Below, in pieces: positions 16,328 to 25,475 of a stretch of DNA of 64,000 nucleotides. The translations under genes and the position numbers were made by a program. Below the pieces are notes generated by a model, which saw only the letters and a program-made list of their open reading frames with translations, made no database searches and was not told the origin of the DNA. Position 1 is the first letter of the stretch. The number at the start of each line of letters is the position of its first letter. Origin of the DNA: Flavobacterium difficile (GTDB lineage: Bacteria > Bacteroidota > Bacteroidia > Flavobacteriales > Flavobacteriaceae); contig NZ_JAAJBT010000001.1 in assembly GCF_011392115.1 (NCBI RefSeq), positions 434,001 through 498,000 of the forward strand. Reading direction: 5' to 3'.

Positions 16328-18022
16328 TTAAACTAGTACGACTAATTTATTGTCCCCATCAACTACAACTTTTGTTAAACCATGTTTGGCTAAACCTTTC
16401 ATGGCAGCATCCCATTTTTTGCCGCTTAAGGCTGCTTTTTCTTTTAAAATAGCTATAGGTTGATTGTTTTCTTTCTCTAACAAAGAAACAATGAATTTTT
16501 CATCTTCGGTTAACTCGTACGTTACTTTTTTCTCTGGACGCATTTGTGGGAAAAATAAAACTTCCTGAATAGACGCGTTATTGGTTAAAAACATAATTAA
16601 CCTGTCCATACCAATTCCTAATCCGGAAGTAGGAGGCATTCCGTATTCTAAAGCTCTTAAGAAATCTTCATCAATAATACCATTCGCTTCATCATCTCCT
16701 TTTTCAGCCAATTTCATTTGAGCTTCAAAACGTTCTCTTTGGTCAATTGGGTCGTTTAATTCCGAGTAGGCATTTGCAATTTCTTTTCCACAAACCATTA
16801 ATTCAAATCGCTCGGTTAAATCTGGATTATCACGGTGTTCTTTACATAGCGGACTCATTTCTTTAGGATAATCCGTTATGAAAGTAGGTTGAATGTAATT
16901 GCCTTCACATTTAGCTCCAAAAATTTCATCAATTAATTTTCCTTTGCCCATGGTTTCATCAACATCGATGCCCATTCCTTTTGCAGCTTCAAACAATTCA
17001 GCTTCTGTTTTTCCAGAGATGTCAAAACCTGTAAAATCAATGATCGATTGCGTCATTGTAACTCTTTTGTAAGGTGCTTTGAAACTAATTTTATGTTCTC
17101 CAAAAGTTGTTTCTGGAGTATCATTTACTTTTGTGGCACAATACTCTAAAAGGTTTTCGGTAAATTCCATCATCCAATTGTAGTCTTTGTAAGCTACATA
17201 AATTTCCATAGCCGTAAATTCTGGATTATGGGTTCTGTCCATTCCTTCATTTCGGAAGTTTTTAGAGAACTCATATACACCATCAAATCCACCTACAATT
17301 AATCTTTTCAGATACAACTCATTGGCAATTCTCATGTACAATGGAATGTCTAAACTGTTGTGGTGTGTAATAAAAGGACGTGCAGCGGCACCACCAGGAA
17401 TGGCTTGTAAAACAGGTGTTTCTACTTCCATGTAGCCACTTTCATTGAAAAAAGTTCGCATGGCCGAAAATAGTTTTGTTCTTTTTACAAATACTTCTTT
17501 CACTTGCGGATTTACTACTAAATCTACATATCGCATTCTGTATCTTAATTCGGCATCGTTAAAAGCATCGTATACTTTTCCTTCCTCATCTGTTTTAGGT
17601 AAGGGTAGTGGACGTAATGTTTTGCTTAAGAAAGTGAATTTTTCAACTTTTACACATTTTGCACCTACTTGAGTTGTAAATAATTCTCCTTCAATTCCAA
17701 GGAAATCTCCCAAATCGGTTAGCTTTTTAAATACTTGATTATATTGTGTTTTGTCTTCGTCTGGACAAATATTATCTCTGTTAAAATACACTTGAATTCT
17801 GCCTTCACTGTCCTGTATTTCAGCAAATGCAGCTTTTCCCTGATCTCTAACACTCATTAATCTTCCAGCAATTACTACCTTTTTTCCTTCTTCAAAATTT
17901 TCCTTTATTTTTTTTGAAGTGTGTTTTACAGGATATAAATCTGCAGGATAAGGATTGATGCCTAAATTTCTTAAGGCTTGTAATTTCTCTCTTCTAATGA
18001 TTTCTTGTTCGGAAAGTTGCAT
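16328..18022 (-). CDS. lysS: lysyl-tRNA synthetase, class II
   Basis: A 564-residue cytoplasmic enzyme that charges tRNA-Lys. Residues about 55-160 are the OB-fold anticodon-binding domain (VVIAGRLMSVRDQGKAAFAEIQD). The catalytic core shows class II motifs: motif 1 around VEVETPVLQAIPGG, motif 2 FRNEGMDRTHNPEF, and motif 3 GLGIGMDRLIMFL. A C-terminal extension of about 60 residues after motif 3 (VTYELTEDEKFIVSLLEKE...) is common in Bacteroidota LysS. A well-formed minus-strand promoter precedes it. Confidence 0.96.
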   Translation of the reverse strand: MQLSEQEIIRREKLQALRNLGINPYPADLYPVKHTSKKIKENFEEGKKVVIAGRLMSVRDQGKAAFAEIQDSEGRIQVYFNRDNICPDEDKTQYNQVFKKLTDLGDFLGIEGELFTTQVGAKCVKVEKFTFLSKTLRPLPLPKTDEEGKVYDAFNDAELRYRMRYVDLVVNPQVKEVFVKRTKLFSAMRTFFNESGYMEVETPVLQAIPGGAAARPFITHHNSLDIPLYMRIANELYLKRLIVGGFDGVYEFSKNFRNEGMDRTHNPEFTAMEIYVAYKDYNWMMEFTENLLEYCATKVNDTPETTFGEHKISFKAPYKRVTMTQSIIDFTGFDISGKTEAELFEAAKGMGIDVDETMGKGKLIDEIFGAKCEGNYIQPTFITDYPKEMSPLCKEHRDNPDLTERFELMVCGKEIANAYSELNDPIDQRERFEAQMKLAEKGDDEANGIIDEDFLRALEYGMPPTSGLGIGMDRLIMFLTNNASIQEVLFFPQMRPEKKVTYELTEDEKFIVSLLEKENNQPIAILKEKAALSGKKWDAAMKGLAKHGLTKVVVDGDNKLVVLV

Positions 18023-18043
18023 ATCTTTTTGTTTTTAAGCTTG

Positions 18044-18074
18044 CAAAGATAGTTAATAGAAATATAGTTTCAAA
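18044..18074 (-). promoter_or_regulatory. promoter of lysS
   Basis: On the minus strand TTTG (CAAA at 18071-18074) and TATCTTTG (CAAAGATA at 18044-18051) are spaced by 19 nt. This predicts a leader of about 15 nt before the ATG at 18022. Confidence 0.75.
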
Positions 18075-18108
18075 GTCCGAATTTTTTAGGAGAATAATTT
18101 CTAAATTG

Positions 18109-18116
18109 TATCTTTG
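18109..18116 (+). promoter_or_regulatory. -7 box for the lipoprotein gene at 18137
   Basis: TATCTTTG matches TAnnTTTG, 20 nt before the ATG. Only a weak T-rich -33 region is seen about 20 nt upstream. It is arranged divergently with the lysS promoter. Confidence 0.5.
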
Positions 18117-18136
18117 AAAAAATTAAACTTACAAAA

Positions 18137-19054
18137 ATGAAAAAATTTAGTTTAGCCATACTAGTCAGTTTTTCTCTAATTAGCTGTTCAATTTCAGAAC
18201 AAATACTATTTAATGAAGATGGTTCTGGAAAATTGACCTATAGTGTCGACATGTCCAAAATGATTGCGCTATCTAAGGATTTAGATAAATCTAATGAAAT
18301 GACAAAAGAGTTGACAGAAGATACGGAAAAAGATATGGATACCGTTTTTGATATTAAAGATGTTTTGGCTAAACGTGTACTTGATGGAAAACCATTGACT
18401 CCAGAACAGATAAAAAACATGGAGTCTATGAAAAATTATACTTTTAGAATGTATGTGAATAAAGCTAAAAGTGAAATGAAATATACAATGACTACCGATT
18501 TTAAATCGATTGCTGAAGTAGGAAATGTTGGTTCGGCTTTATCTTCAATGAAAAGTTTATCTGGAAAAAAAGCGAATGCATTAGATGCTGCTACACCACA
18601 AGGGAATACAGAAGTTGTTTTTTTATTTGATGGCAAACGTTTTTCACGATCGGTAGTTGAGAAGCCTTACACTGAAGAAGAAGAAATTATTTATGAAGAA
18701 GTTTCAGATACTGCCGTTTATGAGCATGAAATGGATACTTTGCGAGCTGAAGATTATGAAGAGGAAGATGTTGAAATGGAAACGGATGAAAATGAAGTAG
18801 AAGAGAAGATGAGTAAGGAAGATATAGAAAAAATGAACAAAGAGTTTGCGAAAATTGGTGAAATGATGAAAAAAGGAATGGAAGAATCGGGTTTCGAGTT
18901 TCAATACACATTTGCTAAAAAAATTAAAAAAGTATCTTTGTCTAAATCAAATTATAAATTAAGTGAAGATAAAAAAACAATTTTTCTAAAATATAATTTC
19001 GAAACATTCTCAAAAAAAATAAAAGATTTGAATTTGAATATAGAATTTGAATAA
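18137..19054 (+). CDS. hypothetical acidic lipoprotein
   Basis: A 305-residue protein with a lipoprotein signal (MKKFSLAILVSFSLISC). The mature part starts with a short beta segment (EQILFNEDGSGKLTYSVDM), typical of flavobacterial lipoproteins with an N-terminal strand-turn, then a helical Met/Glu/Lys-rich region. Between about residues 180 and 250 it is strikingly acidic (TEEEEIIYEE, EDYEEEDVEMETDENEVEEK). A short beta hairpin closes the protein. No enzyme motif was seen and no family is assigned. It is divergently oriented from lysS. Confidence 0.75.
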   Translation: MKKFSLAILVSFSLISCSISEQILFNEDGSGKLTYSVDMSKMIALSKDLDKSNEMTKELTEDTEKDMDTVFDIKDVLAKRVLDGKPLTPEQIKNMESMKNYTFRMYVNKAKSEMKYTMTTDFKSIAEVGNVGSALSSMKSLSGKKANALDAATPQGNTEVVFLFDGKRFSRSVVEKPYTEEEEIIYEEVSDTAVYEHEMDTLRAEDYEEEDVEMETDENEVEEKMSKEDIEKMNKEFAKIGEMMKKGMEESGFEFQYTFAKKIKKVSLSKSNYKLSEDKKTIFLKYNFETFSKKIKDLNLNIEFE

Positions 19055-19133
19055 AGTCTAATGAGTCCATCTCGCAAAAAAAATAAATCAAAACTTTGTG
19101 TCTTAATGGCAAAAAAAATCGTGTACATAAATT

Positions 19134-19829
19134 ATGAATAAAAAAATTCAACTTTTCGATTTAGGAATCAAAGATTACAAAGCAACATGGAATTATCAGG
19201 AAGAATTGTTTAAGAAAATTGTAGATGCGAAAATTTCAAATCGAAATTCGGAGGTTCAAGAAGCTACTCCTAATTTTTTTCTTTATGTAGAACATCCTCA
19301 TGTTTATACTTTAGGTAAAAGTGGTGATTTTTCAAACCTATTGCTTTCTGAAAAACAGTTAGAAGAAAAAGGCGCAACTTTTTACAAAATAAATAGAGGT
19401 GGAGATATCACATATCATGGGCCAGGCCAAATAGTTGGTTATCCAATACTAGATCTTGAAAATTTTTTTACAGACATACATAAATACCTTCGTTTTTTAG
19501 AAGAAGCTATAATTTTGACTTTAGCGGAATACGGATTACAAACAGAAAGAAGTCCTGGAGAAACTGGAGTTTGGTTTGATGTTGGTACTCCATTTGCGAG
19601 AAAAATATGCGCTTTAGGAGTTCGTGCTTCTCGTTGGGTAACGATGCATGGCTTTGCTTTAAATGTAAATGCCGATTTAGGTTATTTTGATAATATTATT
19701 CCTTGTGGAATCCGCGGTAAAGCAGTAACCTCTATGCATGTAGAGTTAGGAAGAGAAATAAACGAACAAGAAGTAAAAGAAAAAATTCTAAAACATTTTT
19801 CAACTCTATTTGAAAATTCTTTCATTTAA
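19134..19829 (+). CDS. lipB: octanoyl-[acyl carrier protein]:protein N-octanoyltransferase
   Basis: A 231-residue cytoplasmic enzyme that moves octanoate from ACP to lipoyl domains, the first step of lipoate synthesis. Conserved marks: [11 protein letters not shown], the [18 protein letters not shown] block, Lys157 in [14 protein letters not shown], and the catalytic Cys191 in [13 protein letters not shown]. The partner enzyme gene lipA lies at 56660. The end of the gene overlaps convergent rnhB by 4 nt (their stop codons interlock). Confidence 0.95.
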   Translation: MNKKIQLFDLGIKDYKATWNYQEELFKKIVDAKISNRNSEVQEATPNFFLYVEHPHVYTLGKSGDFSNLLLSEKQLEEKGATFYKINRGGDITYHGPGQIVGYPILDLENFFTDIHKYLRFLEEAIILTLAEYGLQTERSPGETGVWFDVGTPFARKICALGVRASRWVTMHGFALNVNADLGYFDNIIPCGIRGKAVTSMHVELGREINEQEVKEKILKHFSTLFENSFI

Positions 19830-20527
19830 ACATCTAAATTCAAACTAAGTTGTTCAGGAAATAATCTGAAGGTTTTTCTGTGGTATTTTGTTATGCCGTA
19901 TTTTTGAATAGCTTCTCTATGTTCCTTAGTTGGATAACCTTTGTTTTTTTTCCAATTGTACATTGGGTATTCATCGTGAATTTTATCCATAAAATCATCC
20001 CTATAAGTTTTGGCTAGTATCGAAGCTGCCGCAATGCTTAAATAATTTGCATCACCTTTAATTATAGAGGTATTTGGAATTTGTTTTAAAATTTCAATTT
20101 CATGGGTGTTAAATACTTTGCCTGTTTGCTGTTTCATCCCCAATTTCCCATTTAAAGGCCTATTTCCATCAACGATTATGAATTGTGGTAATGTTTTTAG
20201 TTTCAATACACTTTCTTGCATCGCTTTCATAGAAGCATTAAGTATATTTATTTCGTCAATTTCTTCTGGATAAATATGTGTAAATGCAAAATCATATAAG
20301 TTTTCTAAGATAGGTCTTAATTCAAAACGTTTTTTTTCGGAAAGTTGTTTGGAGTCGTTAAGGTTTTTAAAAAGTAATTTCTCGATTTTTTTGTCTTCTT
20401 TAGTTAAGTTAAAGTTAGGAGAATGTAAAATTAAAGCTGCAGCAGTAACTGGACCAGCAAGACAGCCTCTGCCAGCTTCATCAGTACCACACTCTACTAA
20501 AAAACTGCTGTAACATTTTTTTAACAT
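19826..20527 (-). CDS. rnhB: ribonuclease HII
   Basis: A 233-residue enzyme that removes ribonucleotides from DNA and RNA-DNA hybrids. The ATG at 20527 is preferred over the in-frame ATG at 20584, because it puts the conserved [16 protein letters not shown] block (two catalytic acidic residues) near residue 15, as usual in the family. Other marks: [21 protein letters not shown] (catalytic Asp), [21 protein letters not shown] (catalytic Asp) and [13 protein letters not shown]. It is convergent with lipB, with a 4-nt overlap. Confidence 0.94.
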   Translation of the reverse strand: MLKKCYSSFLVECGTDEAGRGCLAGPVTAAALILHSPNFNLTKEDKKIEKLLFKNLNDSKQLSEKKRFELRPILENLYDFAFTHIYPEEIDEINILNASMKAMQESVLKLKTLPQFIIVDGNRPLNGKLGMKQQTGKVFNTHEIEILKQIPNTSIIKGDANYLSIAAASILAKTYRDDFMDKIHDEYPMYNWKKNKGYPTKEHREAIQKYGITKYHRKTFRLFPEQLSLNLDV

Positions 20528-20667
20528 AAAATATTTTTTACAAAAATAAATAATTTTTACGCAACCTTTAACACTTTTTTGCATCTCATGTATAGTTGTT
20601 TCAACAATCTATTTTTTTTAGCTAAAAAAATTTAACACAATTAAATTGATGATTTTACGAACTATTA

Positions 20668-20699
20668 TTTGTTTATTTAAGAAATTATTAAGAAGTTTG
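20668..20699 (+). promoter_or_regulatory. possible promoter of the SusC/SusD pair
   Basis: TTTG at 20668-20671 and GAAGTTTG at 20692-20699 (one mismatch to TAnnTTTG) are separated by 20 nt. Transcription would start about 20 nt before the ATG at 20728. Confidence 0.4.
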
Positions 20700-20727
20700 C
20701 GGAATAACTAACTCAAATAAAATTAAT

Positions 20728-23700
20728 ATGAGATCGAAGTTCAAATGGATTTTTACGCTTTTAGTAGCGTTAACAATGCAGTTTTCTTTCGCGCAACAGA
20801 AAACTGTTACAGGTACAGTAACAAGTGAAGGGGCAGCTCTGCCTGGTGCTACTGTAAGAATAGCGGGTACACAATTAGGTACTCAAACTGATGAGAATGG
20901 TAAATTCTCTATCAAAGCGGCTCAAGGTGATGTTTTAGAAATTTCATTTCTAGACAAAGCCACTGAAAAAGTTACCGTAGGAGCAGGTAATGTTGTAAAT
21001 GTAGTGTTGGCTAATAAAGCAGCTACAGAAATTGAAGTAGTTCAGATTACGGGTTACCGTACTGTTACAAAGAAAACTTCTAACGTTGCTGATGCATCAG
21101 TAAGTGCTAAAACAATTGAAAACAGACCAAATGCCAATGCTATCAATACCTTACAAGGTCAATTAGCAGGGGTAAATATTACTGCTTCAACTGGTCAGCC
21201 AGGTGCTAAATCATCAGTTATTATTAGAGGTCTTGCAACTATCAACGGTTCTTCTGATCCTCTTTATGTTATTGATGGTTTCCCAACTACTGCTGATAAC
21301 TTTAGAACTATTAACTCTAATGATATTGAGTCAGTTACAGTATTGAAAGATGCGATTGCAATTTCTCAATATGGTAACAGAGGTTCGAATGGTGTAATTG
21401 TTGTTAAAACTAGAAAAGCTAAATTTGGTAACAACTTAACTACATTCCGTTATTCATCTCAGTATGGTGTTGCAACTTTACAAGATCCAAAATACAGATA
21501 TGCTAATGCTCAACAGTTATTGAAATTAGAGCAAGGTTTAGGTGTAGGAATTGGTGCTGGTTTAACAGATGCAGAAATTGATTCATACACTACTAATACA
21601 GACTGGGTTGACTATTTCTTTAGACCAGCTACAACTTTATCTCATAACTTAAGTATTGAAAATTCATCTAAAAAGATGTCTTCTTTCACTTCATTAGGTT
21701 ACATGAGTCAAGATGGTGTACTTGAAACTACAGGTTTACAAAGATTTAACTTAAGAAATAACATTAACGGTAAATCTGAAAACGAAAAATTCAAATTCCA
21801 AGTTAATACTGCTTTTGGTTATTCTAAAAATAACGAAGCTACTAACTTAGGAGATGGTGCTATTAACAGAAACTATGCTTTAGGTGCTTATTTATCAGCT
21901 CCTCACGTATCACCAGATGTTTATCAAGGTTCTCAATCTGCATTAGACTTTTTCAACAATACTCCAGGTTTATTAGCTACTCCAATCATGCTTATTGATA
22001 AGTTACAAACTTACAAAAACTTAACTGATGAATCTAGATTTGATGTTGCTACAGATTTCTCTTACAACTTTATGAAGGATTTCACAGCAAGAGCTAAAGT
22101 GAATGGAACGTTATTAACTAACAGATTTTTCCAAGCTGAGTTTCCAAACTCTTTCAATGCTTTATTGTTCTCTTCTACTCCAGGTGTAAGTTCATTAGAT
22201 GGTGGTAACTTTAATGGTTTTGAAGATATTAACAGTAGAAGAGAGTTTTACTATAATAACTTGTTTGCTTTAGAGTACAATAAAAAATTCAACGATCATA
22301 CTTTCTTTGCTTCTGCTAACTTTGAATATAATCACTCAAGATTACATACAAATAACTTTAGACAAAGAGGTTTAAATCCATTAACTTTCGTACCTAATAC
22401 TGGTGCTGGTTATGTTGCTGATACAGGGGCAAATGACTTTTATGTTCCACAAATTAGTGCGTCACAATTAAGACAAGACTTAGTTTCTTACTTTGGTATC
22501 TTTGATTATGACTTCAAATCTAAATATGGTATTTCTGCTAACATTAGAAGAGATGGTACTTCTAGATTTGCTGAAGATTACAGATGGGGTACTTTTTACT
22601 CTGTAGGTGCTCGTTGGAATATTGACGAGGAAAGCTTTATGGATGGTTTCAACAATATAGATGTCTTAAAATTAAGAGCTTCTTATGGTACAACAGGTAA
22701 TGAAAGAATTGTTGGTGGTACTGTGTTTGCTGGTATTGTTAACCCAACTTTCTCTAACAACTTCTCTGTTGCAAATAACACATACAACGGACAACAAGGT
22801 ATTACTTATGGTTTAGGTTTCCCTGAAGTTCAGTGGGAAGTTACTACTAACTCAAACGTTGGTATTGATTTAGAAATGTATAAATCAAGATTAAGAATGA
22901 ACTTAGATTTCTACAACAGATTAACAGAAGATATTTTCTTAGACTCTCCTGTTCAAGCAGCTGTAGGTAGTTCAACTATTAGAAAAAATTCAGAAGCTGA
23001 TATCACTAACAAAGGTATTGAATTAAACATCGCTTATGATTTAATTAACAATCCTGAAAAAGATCTTAAGTTTACTTTACGTGCTAACGGATCATACAAC
23101 AAAAACACTGTAGGTGGTATTACAACAAATGATGGTAAGATTTTTGATGTTAACACAGCAGGTTATACTTTAATCACACAAAATGGTGGTTCAATTTATG
23201 AGCCGTTTGTATATCCTTATGTAGGTGTTAATCCTGCAAATGGTAACTTATTATTTGCTGATATCAATGGTAACCCAACTGAAAATCCTTTTTCAACTGA
23301 CAGAAGAGCGACTGGTAAGAGTTTTATCCCAGTATATCAAGGAGGTTTCGGATTTGATTTTGATTACAAAGGATTCTTTGCATCTTCTACTTTTACATTT
23401 GTATACGATGTTTGGAGATTTGATACAGATGAAGAAAATTTATATGACGTAGGAAATATTGGTCAATTTAATGTGTCTTCAGATATGTTAAATGCATGGA
23501 CTACTTCTAATACAAACACAAACATCCCATCTTTGTCAGCTACTAATTTAGCAGCTCAAGGAAATTCTGACAGATTCTTAAGAGATGCATCTTACATCAG
23601 ATTAAGAAATGTTCAATTAGGTTACAGATTACCTAAGAAAAATTTGAAAAAATTATTTATTACTGACTTAGCGTTCACTCTTCAAGCTGAAAACTTATTC

Positions 23701-23808
23701 ACATTTACTAAATGGGATGGTTTTGACGCAGAAAGTACAAGAACTGCTGATTTCTATCAATATCCAACTCCAAGAATTTACACTTTTGGTATAGATGTTA
23801 AATTTTAA
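20728..23808 (+). CDS. SusC/RagA-family TonB-linked outer-membrane transporter
   Basis: A 1026-residue protein. A signal peptide ends QFSFAQ. Residues about 24-100 are a CarboxypepD_reg-like domain (TVTGTVTSEGAALPGATVRIAG). The plug follows, with the hallmark QGQLAGVNITASTGQPGAKSSVIIRG and DPLYVIDGFP segments and a NRGSNGVIVVKT end. The 22-strand barrel ends YTFGIDVKF with terminal Phe. The gene uses many C-ending Asn, Phe and Tyr codons, like the tuf and rpo genes here, suggesting high expression. The partner SusD gene starts 12 nt later. No glycoside hydrolase, regulator or sigma/anti-sigma gene is adjacent, so the imported substrate (glycan or peptide) cannot be named. Confidence 0.95.
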   Translation: MRSKFKWIFTLLVALTMQFSFAQQKTVTGTVTSEGAALPGATVRIAGTQLGTQTDENGKFSIKAAQGDVLEISFLDKATEKVTVGAGNVVNVVLANKAATEIEVVQITGYRTVTKKTSNVADASVSAKTIENRPNANAINTLQGQLAGVNITASTGQPGAKSSVIIRGLATINGSSDPLYVIDGFPTTADNFRTINSNDIESVTVLKDAIAISQYGNRGSNGVIVVKTRKAKFGNNLTTFRYSSQYGVATLQDPKYRYANAQQLLKLEQGLGVGIGAGLTDAEIDSYTTNTDWVDYFFRPATTLSHNLSIENSSKKMSSFTSLGYMSQDGVLETTGLQRFNLRNNINGKSENEKFKFQVNTAFGYSKNNEATNLGDGAINRNYALGAYLSAPHVSPDVYQGSQSALDFFNNTPGLLATPIMLIDKLQTYKNLTDESRFDVATDFSYNFMKDFTARAKVNGTLLTNRFFQAEFPNSFNALLFSSTPGVSSLDGGNFNGFEDINSRREFYYNNLFALEYNKKFNDHTFFASANFEYNHSRLHTNNFRQRGLNPLTFVPNTGAGYVADTGANDFYVPQISASQLRQDLVSYFGIFDYDFKSKYGISANIRRDGTSRFAEDYRWGTFYSVGARWNIDEESFMDGFNNIDVLKLRASYGTTGNERIVGGTVFAGIVNPTFSNNFSVANNTYNGQQGITYGLGFPEVQWEVTTNSNVGIDLEMYKSRLRMNLDFYNRLTEDIFLDSPVQAAVGSSTIRKNSEADITNKGIELNIAYDLINNPEKDLKFTLRANGSYNKNTVGGITTNDGKIFDVNTAGYTLITQNGGSIYEPFVYPYVGVNPANGNLLFADINGNPTENPFSTDRRATGKSFIPVYQGGFGFDFDYKGFFASSTFTFVYDVWRFDTDEENLYDVGNIGQFNVSSDMLNAWTTSNTNTNIPSLSATNLAAQGNSDRFLRDASYIRLRNVQLGYRLPKKNLKKLFITDLAFTLQAENLFTFTKWDGFDAESTRTADFYQYPTPRIYTFGIDVKF

Positions 23809-23820
23809 AATTATTTAATT

Positions 23821-25386
23821 ATGAAAAAATATTTTAGTTTATTTATGGGTCTTTTCTTGTTACTTTCTTGTAGCGATGAAGTGCTAGACCCTTTTATCCC
23901 AGGAGTAATTACAGATGTAGATCTTGCTGTAAGAACATCAGGTGATATGCAAAGAATGTTAAATTCTGCGCAAAATATTATGACCAACAGAGATGAGTAT
24001 GTTTTCACTTCTGTTTTTACTGACGAGGCTGTTCCAGGTTTCAATAACGGAGGTCAAGGTATTGCTGGTTCAGATGCTTATTATTTATTTTTCTTAAATC
24101 CTTCTTCAGGTGCTCCTGCTAACATTTGGTCATCAAATTTGGCTGCTATGGCTAGAATTAACATTGTTTTAGAACAAGCAGAAGAAATTGTTCCAGTTAG
24201 TGCTGCTGACGAAGCTTTAATTAAAAGATTAGTTGCTGAAGCTAAAATTTTAAGAGCTTTAGGTCACTTAAAAGTAATGGCTTATTTCTCTACTGATTTA
24301 AAAAATGACGCTGCTTTAGCTGGTGTTATTGCTGATAGAGTTTTTCCATTCAATGCGGTTATTCCAAGAGCTACAAATGGTGATACTTATGCATTTATTC
24401 ATAATGATTTAGATGATGCTATTACTACTTATACAACTAATTCATTACCTGCAGTAGCTGCTGCTTCAGTTAACGTTACACCAAGTTTAACTTTAGCTAG
24501 AGCTTTAAAAGCTAGAGCTTACGCTTACAAAGGTGATTATGCTAATGCAGAAATTTTTGCTGATCAAGTTATAAGTTCTTCAGTTGTAATTGCTCCAAGA
24601 ACTCAGTTAGCAACAATTTTCCATACGCATACAAATGGACCAACTTCTGAAGTTATTTATAAATTCAAAAGAACAGTTCAACAAAATGCACAAGGTGCTA
24701 ACTTACACAATGGATGGGTGTCTGTAGGTAATGCTAGAAATGGTTCTCCATTTTATGAAGTATCTCGTTCTCTTTATAATGCTTTAGTTAATGCTCCTGG
24801 TACAGATGCAAGAACAAATATCATTGTAAGACCTGCTGGTGGAACTACTGGTTCTTTAATTGATCCAAGTTATGCAACAAGTACTGCTGTAAAAGATTCT
24901 GATATTTTAGTTCCTTTTAAACATGGTGGTGCTGGTGCTGCTACAGCTACAAATGGTTTCAATCCAGATTTTATTCAAGTTAGAATCTCTGAAATGTATT
25001 TTATTAAAGCTGAAGCAAGAGCAAATGCTGGTGACTTTGCTGGTGTTGCAACGCAATTACAAATTATTACAAATAACAGATTTACAACGCCTCCTGCTGC
25101 TTTAGTTTTAACTTCAGCACAACAAGCTTGGAAAGCTATTCTTGATGAAAGAAGAAAAGAATTAGCATTTGAAGGTCACCGTTTTATTGATATCAAACGT
25201 TTATATTCTTTAGCTGGTGTTACTAATTTTGATAGAGATCCTGCAGATTATGCTCCAACTGGTTTAAATTATCCTGGTGCTAATCCATCATTATTCTCAT
25301 TTGCTAATAATCCTAAATTAGCTTTACCAATTCCTAATCAGGAAATCAATGCAAATGGTTCATTAATTCAGAATCCTGGATATTAA
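23821..25386 (+). CDS. SusD/RagB-family nutrient-binding outer-membrane lipoprotein
   Basis: A 521-residue lipoprotein (MKKYFSLFMGLFLLLSC) that caps the SusC barrel and binds the substrate. SusD marks include an early DLAVRTSGDMQRMLNSAQN helix, TPR-like helices (EAKILRALGHLKVMAYFS, ALKARAYAYKGDYANAEIFAD) and the C-terminal RISEMYFIKAEARANAGD and ILDERRKELAFEGHRFIDIKR blocks. It forms a two-gene unit with the SusC gene, ended by the terminator at 25406. Confidence 0.95.
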   Translation: MKKYFSLFMGLFLLLSCSDEVLDPFIPGVITDVDLAVRTSGDMQRMLNSAQNIMTNRDEYVFTSVFTDEAVPGFNNGGQGIAGSDAYYLFFLNPSSGAPANIWSSNLAAMARINIVLEQAEEIVPVSAADEALIKRLVAEAKILRALGHLKVMAYFSTDLKNDAALAGVIADRVFPFNAVIPRATNGDTYAFIHNDLDDAITTYTTNSLPAVAAASVNVTPSLTLARALKARAYAYKGDYANAEIFADQVISSSVVIAPRTQLATIFHTHTNGPTSEVIYKFKRTVQQNAQGANLHNGWVSVGNARNGSPFYEVSRSLYNALVNAPGTDARTNIIVRPAGGTTGSLIDPSYATSTAVKDSDILVPFKHGGAGAATATNGFNPDFIQVRISEMYFIKAEARANAGDFAGVATQLQIITNNRFTTPPAALVLTSAQQAWKAILDERRKELAFEGHRFIDIKRLYSLAGVTNFDRDPADYAPTGLNYPGANPSLFSFANNPKLALPIPNQEINANGSLIQNPGY

Positions 25387-25405
25387 TCATTAGCTTATAA
25401 CATTT

Positions 25406-25428
25406 AAACCCCGATTTATTCGGGGTTT
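25406..25428 (+). terminator. terminator of the SusC/SusD unit
   Basis: A 9-bp stem AAACCCCGA / TCGGGGTTT with a 5-nt loop is followed by a T run. Confidence 0.9.
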
Positions 25429-25450
25429 TTTTATTTCCATAATTTCTCAT

Positions 25451-25458
25451 TACATTTG
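25451..25458 (+). promoter_or_regulatory. -7 box of the porin gene
   Basis: TACATTTG matches TAnnTTTG, 18 nt before the ATG at 25476. The -33 region falls in the T run of the preceding terminator and no clear TTTG is seen there. Confidence 0.5.
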
Positions 25459-25475
25459 CTTTTTAAATAACAAAA

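Noticed and set aside
18687..18911. Antisense frames opposite the acidic part of the lipoprotein at 18137.
   Set aside because: They mirror Glu/Asp-rich codons (giving Phe/Leu/Ser-rich peptides) and lack start signals of their own.
19093..19119. CTTTGTGTCTTAATGGCAAA-type stretch before lipB that resembles a sequence I recall between flavobacterial genes.
   Set aside because: Only one copy lies in the window and it has no inverted or direct partner, so it cannot be called a repeat from this sequence alone.
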